Below the pieces are notes generated by a model. That model saw only the letters and a list, made by a program, of their open reading frames with translations, had not been told where the DNA came from and made no database searches. 64,000 nucleotides of DNA from Coxiellaceae bacterium (GTDB lineage Bacteria > Pseudomonadota > Gammaproteobacteria > Coxiellales > Coxiellaceae), in contig JARGOB010000001.1 of the NCBI GenBank assembly GCA_029212925.1, positions 275,473-339,472 on the forward strand, read 5' to 3'. Of the stretch, positions 55,362 to 64,000 are shown in pieces (the first letter of the stretch is position 1; each line of letters begins with the position of its first letter). The translations under genes were made by a program, and so were the position numbers.

Positions 55362-56655
55362 TAATTCCTACACGCCTTTAGCGGAGCGTATGCGGCCGCG
55401 TCAAATTGATCAAATGGTTGGTCAACAGCATTTATTAGCTGCAGAAAAACCACTACGTCGTGCGATAGATAGCGGTCATTTGCATTCGATGATTTTTTGG
55501 GGGCCGCCTGGAGTTGGTAAGACCACATTAGCGCAGTTGGTGGCGCAACATGCTGGTGCTGTATTTGAAAAAATTTCAGCGGTATTGGCGGGTGTTAAAG
55601 ATATCCGCGCGGTAGTGGAGCGTGCGCACTTGGCACAGCAAATGGGAAAGCCGACGGTATTGTTTGTTGATGAGGTGCATCGTTTTAATAAGACTCAGCA
55701 GGATGCTTTTTTACCGCATGTGGAAAATGGCACGATTATTTTATTGGGTGCAACGACAGAAAATCCCTCTTTTCAATTAAACAATGCGCTGTTATCACGA
55801 GTTAGGGTGTATGTATTGCAGCCATTGTCTGCTGATGATTTGTTAGACTTATTACAGCAGGTGTTGACTGATAAGCAGCATGGTTTGGGTGAGACACCTT
55901 TATTGTTGCGTGATGAGCAAAAACAAAGATTAGTGATGGCGGCGGATGGAGATGCGCGTCAATTGATAACTCTGCTAGAAGTGTTGTCCGACTTATTGTC
56001 AGCAGAAGAGTTGAGGTCTGAAGTCAGTGATAAACTAATCGACCAGGTATTGGCACACAGTTTGCGTCGCTTTGATCATCACGGTGAATTGTTTTATGAC
56101 CAGATTTCGGCGCTGCATAAATCAGTACGAGGTTCGGATCCGGATGCGGCGCTGTATTGGTTTTGTCGTATGATTGATGGGGGTTGTGATCCGCATTATG
56201 TGGCACGTCGTGTGTTGCGTATGGCATCGGAAGATATTGGTAATGCTGATCCGCGAGCGATGGAGATGGCGTTAAATGCATGGCAGACCTATGAGCGATT
56301 AGGTTCGCCGGAGGGGGAGTTAGCTATTGCGCAAACGGTTATCTATTTGGCCTGTTGTGCAAAGAGTAATGCCTGTTATGCAGCCTATAACGATTGCATG
56401 AAGTTTATAAAAGAGACGGGTACGTTAGAAGTGCCATTAAAGTTACGTAATGCCCCGACCAAGTTAATGAAGCAATTGGATTATGGTAAGGAGTATCGAT
56501 ATGCGCATAATGAAGAGGGCGCATTTGCTAAGGGTGAGACGTATTTTCCAGAGGGTATCGAAGCGCAGCGCTTTTATCAGCCGGTTAATCGTGGTTTAGA
56601 GATTAAGATTGCAGAAAAGTTACAGCAGTTACAACGTTTAAATGAGGATGATTGA
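55354..56655 (+). CDS. rarA: Replication-associated recombination protein RarA (MgsA)
   Basis: 433 aa clamp-loader-like AAA+ ATPase acting at stalled forks. Walker A GPPGVGKTT (50-58), Walker B LFVDEVHRF, sensor ATTENPSF, and the C-terminal tetramerisation region (HKSVRGSDPDAALYW, EDIGNADPRAMEMAL). Conserved order ftsK-lolA-rarA. Its last bases overlap or abut the next gene. Confidence 0.96.
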   Translation: MVDNSYTPLAERMRPRQIDQMVGQQHLLAAEKPLRRAIDSGHLHSMIFWGPPGVGKTTLAQLVAQHAGAVFEKISAVLAGVKDIRAVVERAHLAQQMGKPTVLFVDEVHRFNKTQQDAFLPHVENGTIILLGATTENPSFQLNNALLSRVRVYVLQPLSADDLLDLLQQVLTDKQHGLGETPLLLRDEQKQRLVMAADGDARQLITLLEVLSDLLSAEELRSEVSDKLIDQVLAHSLRRFDHHGELFYDQISALHKSVRGSDPDAALYWFCRMIDGGCDPHYVARRVLRMASEDIGNADPRAMEMALNAWQTYERLGSPEGELAIAQTVIYLACCAKSNACYAAYNDCMKFIKETGTLEVPLKLRNAPTKLMKQLDYGKEYRYAHNEEGAFAKGETYFPEGIEAQRFYQPVNRGLEIKIAEKLQQLQRLNEDD

Positions 56656-56656
56656 C

Positions 56657-57376
56657 GTGAAGAAAATGCTATTGATGGTTGTGTTGTTGGTTGTGTCAGT
56701 GGTTTCATTTGCTGAATCGTTTGATGTTAAGTGGTCGGGGGCGTTGCAGATTAATTCATTGTCGGATATTCCGCAGTTGTTAAAGCAACCGCCACCAGCG
56801 CCTGCGGGTGAGAAGCTTTCGGTTCAAATGGATAATGGTAAGCAAAAGAAAACGGTTACTACTTGCGCTGAATATTTGGCAGCGACTCATAATGATTTTG
56901 AACCAGCAAATAATGCAGAGTTGTCATTTGCGAGTTTTTATATTTTTTATTGTAAGCCGTTGGTGATGTTGTCTAAGGTGAAGCCGGCAAAGGTGAGCAA
57001 TATCCGTGGTTTTAGTTTATGGCTGCAATATAAGCAATTACCAGCCAGTGTTATCATGCCCAGTTATACCGGAAAGGGGCCAAAGGGAAATTTTGGAGAT
57101 GCTTATCCGCACGCCAAAGTCGAATTTTTAAAGCCGTATTCAATTAAATTAACCAATGAAGATCAAGTTGCATACGTGGATACCTTAGCTTGGGGTGATT
57201 ATCAAGGTGATGGTATGGATGATATGTTGATCAGTGTTGCGCATTACGCCAAGGTTGGTACTTACCACGCTTATGATTTGGTGTGGTTAACGCAAAGAAC
57301 GCCGTCGGGGCAGATAACTATTGTACCGGACGTGTCATCTCGGTCGCCGAGCCGGGATTCAAAGAAAAGGAATTAG
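56657..57376 (+). CDS. Exported protein of unknown function, C-terminus supplied by a repeat element
   Basis: 239 aa from GTG 56657, chosen because GAGG lies nine bases upstream and it gives a clean signal peptide (KKMLLMVVLLVVSVVSFA-ES); in-frame ATGs at 56642 and 56666 are alternatives. Mature protein is mixed alpha/beta with a Cys pair (TTCAEYL, FYCKPLV) and DYQGDGMDDMLISV, an EF-hand or FG-GAP-like calcium loop. The last ~12 residues (VSSRSPSRDSKK) come from a palindromic element at 57332-57362. Between rarA and crcB, probably one operon. Confidence 0.7.
   Translation: MKKMLLMVVLLVVSVVSFAESFDVKWSGALQINSLSDIPQLLKQPPPAPAGEKLSVQMDNGKQKKTVTTCAEYLAATHNDFEPANNAELSFASFYIFYCKPLVMLSKVKPAKVSNIRGFSLWLQYKQLPASVIMPSYTGKGPKGNFGDAYPHAKVEFLKPYSIKLTNEDQVAYVDTLAWGDYQGDGMDDMLISVAHYAKVGTYHAYDLVWLTQRTPSGQITIVPDVSSRSPSRDSKKRN
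57332..57362. repeat. Palindromic element forming the 3' end of a coding sequence
   Basis: GTCATCTCGGTCGCCGAGCC followed by GGGATTCAAAG, a diverged copy of the GC palindrome family. It supplies the last codons of the exported protein. Confidence 0.55.
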
Positions 57377-57378
57377 GG

Positions 57379-57771
57379 ATGACCCTGTTAGAATACATTG
57401 CGGTGATTATTGGTGGTGCGATTGGCTCGGCGTTACGCTTTACTGTCCAGCGAGCGGTTCAGCTTTTGCCGTTAGAGGGTGGGTTCCCTTTTGGTATATT
57501 AACCGTTAATATTGTCGGCAGTTTTGTTATTGGTCTATTGGCTAGTTTACTCGTTGGAAAGTACCATTTAGGTCCACCTTGGCGAGCTGGTATTTTTATT
57601 GGCTTACTGGGTGGTTTTACGACGTTTTCTAGTTTTAGTTTGGACACAATGACATTGTTTGAAGGTGGCCACTATTTATATGCGTTTACCAATATTTTTG
57701 TTTCGGTGATTGCTTGTATATTAATGGCTGCATTTGGGTTATTTTTAGGCCGAATGATTATGCATGGCTAA
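57379..57771 (+). CDS. crcB: Fluoride ion channel CrcB/FluC
   Basis: 130 aa from ATG 57379, with AAAGGAATTAGGG upstream. Four transmembrane helices; exports fluoride as a dual-topology dimer. Motifs GGAIGSALRF, the conserved GILTVNIVGSFVIG, and GLLGGFTTFSSFSLD, which carries the Phe/Thr fluoride-path and Na+ site. It is inserted between rarA and serS; no fluoride riboswitch is visible. Confidence 0.93.
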   Translation: MTLLEYIAVIIGGAIGSALRFTVQRAVQLLPLEGGFPFGILTVNIVGSFVIGLLASLLVGKYHLGPPWRAGIFIGLLGGFTTFSSFSLDTMTLFEGGHYLYAFTNIFVSVIACILMAAFGLFLGRMIMHG

Positions 57772-60387
<2,616 letters not shown>

Positions 60388-60465
60388 CATTAGCTGACAA
60401 CTTTACATATAGATATCGCGACTATATGCAGGTATACTATAGCATTAAGTTATAGGGGTTGTTGC

Positions 60466-60918
60466 TTGAAATTCATTCATATATTTTTATTAAGTGTGGC
60501 ATTGTTAGTTGAGTGTCATGTTGGATTCGCTGCTAATGCATATGCTACTGGTGAGTGTGATTTGAATTCACCCGTGTGTACTTTCAGAATTAATCTTTCG
60601 TGCCCAGCAGTAAAAGGCACTTACGAGTCTAATGACACCGTAGGTGATTTTATTTTCTGGACATCACGCGGTGATAATCAACCGGTAAAAGTTGATGGTC
60701 ATTTTGATTACCCTGATTTTAGTTATTATGCTGGTATGAGCACATACGCCTGTGTGCGAGTGGTGCCAACTGGAAAATATGATTTTACTTATAGGCGAGA
60801 AGTGAATTTATTGGATGAAGTTAAGGTTTACTTCGATCAGCATGATCCTTATATAATTCAATGTAGCTTTGTAAATAATGATCCCACGCAAGGAACCTTG
60901 TGTAGTGCAGAAGCATAA
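60466..60918 (+). CDS. Small exported protein, unknown function
   Basis: 150 aa, TTG start seven bases after AGGGG. Signal peptide to about residue 22 (LLVECHVGFA-AN). The mature protein has six cysteines (GECDLNSPVCTF, NLSCPAV, TYACVRV, IQCSFV, TLCSAE) and a strand-rich pattern, so a disulphide-stabilised beta domain is likely. Not recognised. Confidence 0.65.
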   Translation: MKFIHIFLLSVALLVECHVGFAANAYATGECDLNSPVCTFRINLSCPAVKGTYESNDTVGDFIFWTSRGDNQPVKVDGHFDYPDFSYYAGMSTYACVRVVPTGKYDFTYRREVNLLDEVKVYFDQHDPYIIQCSFVNNDPTQGTLCSAEA

Positions 60919-60964
60919 CACATGATTTTGTTCCAATTGCATGGGCTTACTGTTTGGGTTTTAA

Positions 60965-61279
60965 TTAAGTGATGCTTGCGTATGCATCTTCAATCAATTC
61001 CAATAAGGCGCTTAAGTGATTATTACAAGTGGGTTCTTTATGTATTTCGGTTTGTAAAAAGCTACTGACCTTCAGCCGCTTGGAGCTTAGCTCTTTGACG
61101 TTTAGCGAATCACTCGCTGAATCTATGCCGAATATTTCTAGAGGGGACTTGCTGGCATACTTACCATGAAGTGCTGTTAGGTTATCTTGAACGTTAGCAT
61201 GAGAGATTTGGTTTGATTTCTTACCTATTCCCTTTGATTGTATGGCTATAATTTCTGAATATAACGACTGTGTAGGCAT
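60965..61279 (-). CDS. Small cytosolic protein, unknown function
   Basis: 104 aa with AGGAGC seven bases before the ATG. No signal peptide or membrane span; Ser/Lys/Leu-rich with predicted helices (LLELIEDAY at the end). Upstream about 225 bp is a PmrA-like box on the same strand. Not recognised; a small effector is possible but unproven. Confidence 0.55.
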   Translation of the reverse strand: MPTQSLYSEIIAIQSKGIGKKSNQISHANVQDNLTALHGKYASKSPLEIFGIDSASDSLNVKELSSKRLKVSSFLQTEIHKEPTCNNHLSALLELIEDAYASIT

Positions 61280-61599
61280 ATCTTTGCTCCTAAAAAATTT
61301 ATATGAGTTCTGTGTGATAAAACTTTACTGAGATAAATATTTAGATGAAGGGCATGCCCAGTTTACACCAATCTTACACTCAACAACCCAGTTTATGCAC
61401 TTATTATTAATTACTCATTATCGATGTTAAAAATAATAATCATGTATATAGATAAGAGATCCATTCCATTACCTTATGAGTAAATCATATTAAGGCAGAA
61501 TACTTAAGAGATCATTAAAAAATAAGTGTAATTATTGATAGCTGAATTTGAAGTATCATTTCAAAAAATACAAATGAGACTAGATATCTAGAATATTAA
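61280..61599. other. Gene-free AT-rich stretch
   Basis: No coding potential. Contains the TTAA-N7-TTAA element at 61503-61519 and long A/T runs; presumably a promoter region for the 104-aa gene and the 3' end region of the bufferin operon. Confidence 0.5.
61503..61519 (-). promoter_or_regulatory. PmrA-box-like direct repeat
   Basis: On the minus strand TTTAATGATCTCTTAAG: TTAAT and CTTAA half-sites 11 bp apart, close to the consensus. It is about 225 bp before the 104-aa gene. Confidence 0.45.
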
Positions 61600-62382
61600 T
61601 TATAGTCGGTGCGTGCTGTTAACAGAAAATGAACCTATCCATTGGTGTGTAAGAAAGGCGGGGATGAGTTCTGCAAAATTTATCCCCTTTAAACAGGGGA
61701 GAGCGGTTAATTTATCGAGGGTGCCTGTGTTTTGCAATGCTTGTGCCACGGTATATTCATCGTCAGATAATTCGTCGATTTGAACATGATCGTCAGCGCG
61801 CCACAATAATACATTAACGCCACCAGACTGCAGGTCTATGGCATCATCATTGGATTTGCCGAGAGATAAGTCCCATATTTTTGTGAGCGGGTAGGGTGAT
61901 GATAATAATATGGCATTCGGTTTTAATTGAAAGATCACCTGAGCTTGTTGCGTATCATTTAAATTACCAAAAGCCTGAATATCAAAGGCGGCGTCAGGTA
62001 ATTGTGAGTACAACCGATGATATGCCCAACTGAGTCGACATATATCGGCAAGATACGGCAACGGCTTTGCGGGTGGAAAGGTCACAACATACTCAGCAAA
62101 GTTTTCACCATAATTGCTAATATCTGAGTCATTTGACGGGGTTTGTTTAATATAGCTATACACCATGCCATTAAAAAAGTCTTCACCCACTAATTTTTCA
62201 CACGCTGGATATGCATGCCGCATGCTCGTTGCGATGGCTTCGGTAATGCTGCTATTGTAAATAGCAAAGCGTTGTTGCGGTGATAGGTCAGTCTTGCTGT
62301 TAATGTGATCGGTAAATAAGGATTCATCTTGTTGATTAAACGCAGCTAAAAAATCGTGTTGTAGTGTTGCTAAATCAGACAT
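61600..62382 (-). CDS. bufC: Bufferin-maturation partner BufC/HvfC (DUF2063)
   Basis: 260 aa, DUF2063 N-terminal domain (LQHDFLAAFNQQDESLF, QQRFAIYNSSITEAIATSMRHAYPACEKLVGEDFF) followed by a second alpha/beta domain. In bufferin systems it delivers or recognises the precursor for the MNIO enzyme. It overlaps bufB by 8 bp, as a fixed pair. Confidence 0.88.
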   Translation of the reverse strand: MSDLATLQHDFLAAFNQQDESLFTDHINSKTDLSPQQRFAIYNSSITEAIATSMRHAYPACEKLVGEDFFNGMVYSYIKQTPSNDSDISNYGENFAEYVVTFPPAKPLPYLADICRLSWAYHRLYSQLPDAAFDIQAFGNLNDTQQAQVIFQLKPNAILLSSPYPLTKIWDLSLGKSNDDAIDLQSGGVNVLLWRADDHVQIDELSDDEYTVAQALQNTGTLDKLTALPCLKGINFAELIPAFLTHQWIGSFSVNSTHRL

Positions 62383-63214
62383 GGCTCATTTCAGTGACTG
62401 TTATTAATGCTTCAGCCTGTTTTACCTCAGCTGCTAATACCGAAAATTCAGGAATATTATCATCGCGCTCAATTAATGTGGGTTTAACTCCGACAGTTTG
62501 CAGTGCCTGTTGATATAGCTGCCAAACGGGTGGGTGTATGGTTTGATTGTGCGTGTCGAACAAATGCGTGCCTTCATCTGAGTATCCAGCCAAATGATAT
62601 TGCCGAACATGTGCGGCATCAATCAGTTGTAGGTAATCATTCGGTGTAAAGGGTTGGTTTGCAGCAGTGACATAAATATTATTAATGTCGAGTAGTACGC
62701 CACAACCTGATGTCTCACAAATGGCATTAATAAATTCCCATTCGGGCATTTCATTTTGCTGATAAGCTAAATAACTTGAGGCATTCTCTATTAATATTTG
62801 TTGCCCCAAATAATCTTGTACTTGCTTGATGCGGTCACTGACGTGTGTGATTGCCTCGCGAGTAAAGGGGAGTGGTAATAAATCATGCAAATACTGTTGG
62901 TTAACAGATGACCAACTTAGGTGGTCAGAAATCATCTGGGGTTTTACCGTATCAGCTAAATGTTTTAATTTTTGTAAATATTTTTTATTTAATGGATCAA
63001 CAGATCCCAGCGATAAACCCACCCCGTGTAAAGTAATAGGGTAACGTTCACGAATAAGCAATAAATGATGTAATTGGATAGGGTCATTAAAATAGTTATC
63101 ACTCAATGCTTCAAACCAAGCGATATCCGGCCATGTATTGAGAATGGTGTTATAGTGACAGCAGCGCAGTCCCAAGCCAACACCCTGGATGGAACTGCTG
63201 TTAAATGTTGGCAT
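62375..63214 (-). CDS. bufB: MNIO (DUF692) peptide-modifying enzyme BufB
   Basis: 279 aa from ATG 63214 (the preceding TTG also fits). DUF692 multinuclear non-haem iron oxidase with a TIM-barrel fold. Motifs: GVGLGLRCCHY, WFEALSDNYF, ITLHGVGLSLGS, MISDHLSWSS, LIENASSYLAY, GVLLDINNIYV, and HLAGYSDE. These carry the His/Asp/Glu/Asn metal ligands. It converts cysteines of the bufferin precursor to thiooxazole-type rings. Starts five bp after bufA. Confidence 0.93.
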   Translation of the reverse strand: MPTFNSSSIQGVGLGLRCCHYNTILNTWPDIAWFEALSDNYFNDPIQLHHLLLIRERYPITLHGVGLSLGSVDPLNKKYLQKLKHLADTVKPQMISDHLSWSSVNQQYLHDLLPLPFTREAITHVSDRIKQVQDYLGQQILIENASSYLAYQQNEMPEWEFINAICETSGCGVLLDINNIYVTAANQPFTPNDYLQLIDAAHVRQYHLAGYSDEGTHLFDTHNQTIHPPVWQLYQQALQTVGVKPTLIERDDNIPEFSVLAAEVKQAEALITVTEMSHV

Positions 63215-63219
63215 CAAGT

Positions 63220-63468
63220 CTAGCTCTTAGTAGTGCTACCACCAACAATTTTGTTACACAAACCAGCCGGTACGTATAACCAACCACCATCTTTAGTAGA
63301 CTGACCATGACATGAATGGTTTTTACTACCACAGTCATTTTTGCCGGCTTTAGCGATGCCATAGCACTGTTCCATTTTTTTCTGATTATTAGCGATACCT
63401 TGGGCGGCAGCTAATGTTATACCGGCACTAACAATCGCAGCGCATGTTGTTTTTACGATATGGCTCAT
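63220..63468 (-). CDS. bufA: Bufferin precursor BufA (DUF2282)
   Basis: 82 aa from ATG 63468, preceded by AAGGAG; a start at 63513 lacks such a site. N-terminal Sec-type signal ([16 protein letters not shown]), then the core [20 protein letters not shown], followed by a third CHGQ and a fourth AGLC cysteine. Bufferins are RiPPs that bind copper in the periplasm and raise metal tolerance. First gene of bufABC; no DoxX-type bufD follows and no copper sensor gene is seen. Confidence 0.92.
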   Translation of the reverse strand: MSHIVKTTCAAIVSAGITLAAAQGIANNQKKMEQCYGIAKAGKNDCGSKNHSCHGQSTKDGGWLYVPAGLCNKIVGGSTTKS

Positions 63469-63618
63469 GGTGAGCTCCTTGTCGGTTTTTAAATCAAAGT
63501 GAAAAAATCTCATTCCAGCATAGGGGCTGAGGTTAATATTGTCAAACCGATCAGCGTGTTGCGTGACTTGTGTTTGGCTCCTCTTTTGTTATACTCGCTG
63601 CTGGTTTTTCGACCTCAT

Positions 63619-63702
63619 GCCGAGGTGGCGGAATTGGTAGACGCGCTAGCTTCAGGTGCTAGTGGGGGTAACCCCGTGGAGGTTCAAGTCCTCTTCTCGG
63701 CA
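63619..63702 (+). tRNA. tRNA-Leu (anticodon CAG)
   Basis: 84 nt. Acceptor GCCGAGG pairs TCTCGGC (one G-T pair), discriminator A. The anticodon stem CTAGC/GCTAG encloses TTCAGGT, anticodon CAG. Long variable arm (GGGGGTAACCCC) and T arm GAGGTTCAAGTCCTC. CCA not encoded. Confidence 0.95.
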
Positions 63703-63723
63703 CATATCTTGCTACTATAACGG

Positions 63724-63809
63724 AAGAATTACTTGGTTTTACTGTGCTCCGTTGCTCATTTAATTAATTATAAACTCCGCTACGGTGCTCATAAAACCAA
63801 GTAATTCTT
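63724..63809. repeat. 17-bp inverted repeat after tRNA-Leu
   Basis: AAGAATTACTTGGTTTT (63724-63740) and its complement (63793-63809) flank a 52-bp loop. The right arm is the start of the 92-bp direct repeat. Confidence 0.65.
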
Positions 63810-64000
63810 TGCGTTCTAGCGCAAGCTAGGCATTATCTACGAGCAAATAATCTCAATCTAGCGAAATCTAAGTAGATACTACATCTTTCGAGATGCTGGT
63901 GTTGCTGCAAAACCAAGTAATTCTTTGCGTTCTAGCGCAAGCTATGCATTATCTACGAGCAAATAATCTCAATCTAGCGAAATCTAAGTAGATACTACAT
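63793..64000. repeat. Tandem 92-bp direct repeat running off the window
   Basis: Two copies, 63793-63884 and 63909-64000, differ by a single G/T, separated by 24 bp (period 116). The unit contains TCTAGCGCAAGCTA and TATCTACGAGCAAATAATCT. The array may continue beyond the window. No coding frame. Confidence 0.75.

Noticed and set aside
56657..57379. Fluoride riboswitch upstream of crcB
   Set aside because: crcB follows an upstream coding sequence with no leader; no crcB-type motif is visible.
63793..64000. CRISPR array
   Set aside because: Repeat units are 92 bp with one 24-bp spacer and an internal inverted repeat; no cas gene is present.

Overview
The window looks like a chromosomal segment of a gammaproteobacterium of the Legionellales type (Legionella/Coxiella/Aquicella relatives), G+C roughly 40-45% by eye. 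The housekeeping order is gammaproteobacterial: dapA-bamC-purC, csiV near mfd, clpA-infA-trxB, and ftsK-lolA-rarA-(crcB)-serS-purA. Woven through it are genes typical of host-associated Legionellales: large ankyrin proteins, a protein with a SidE-type phosphodiesterase domain, a tyrosine-phosphatase-like protein and a coiled-coil protein. Several of these have an upstream TTAA-N7-TTAA direct repeat like the PmrA box that controls Dot/Icm effectors in Legionella and Coxiella. No secretion-system gene is inside the window, so effector status is inference.

Layout. 1-3.8 kb: mutS (5' half only), pncC, an exported amidase. 3.8-10.5 kb: accessory block with a relict gene, a 1615-aa SidE-PDE/ankyrin protein, a membrane protein with LRV-like repeats and a small membrane protein. 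10.5-14.4 kb: rmuC, a PfkB sugar kinase, and two paralogous SnoaL-like/LuxR-HTH regulators; the second is split by a 10-G tract and is probably phase variable. 14.5-23.8 kb: bcp, dapA-bamC-purC, tRNA-Ser(CGA), a FadL-type porin, DUF924, DUF1820, nagZ, an MscS channel and hpt. 24-28.7 kb: a 1281-aa superfamily-1 helicase protein and a coiled-coil protein, each with an upstream box. 28.8-36.5 kb: bicupin, csiV, MFS transporter, SPFH protein, mfd. 36.5-40.8 kb: membrane protein, ankyrin protein, mnmA, and a phosphatase-like gene overlapping a proline-rich small ORF. 41-47.2 kb: icd, two large paralogous exported proteins, and a 41-codon gene on the other strand whose peptide has lasso-precursor features. 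47.7-60.4 kb: conserved housekeeping block (clpA to purA) with two repeat-rich exported proteins. 60.4-63.5 kb: small unknown genes and a bufferin operon (bufABC), a copper-linked RiPP system with an MNIO (DUF692) enzyme. 63.6-64 kb: tRNA-Leu(CAG) and a tandem 92-bp repeat that runs off the window.

A family of short GC-rich palindromes (cores such as CCCGGCTCGGGGCCGGGATGAC) occurs in at least nine places. Most are intergenic, but one lies in frame inside mnmA and one forms the 3' end of an exported-protein gene, reminiscent of the palindromic elements of Rickettsia.

The strongest leads for new biology are the SidE-PDE/ankyrin fusion without a visible ADP-ribosyltransferase domain, the G-tract switch that would join or separate a sensor-like domain and its DNA-binding domain, the orphan lasso-like precursor, and the shared box upstream of the accessory genes.
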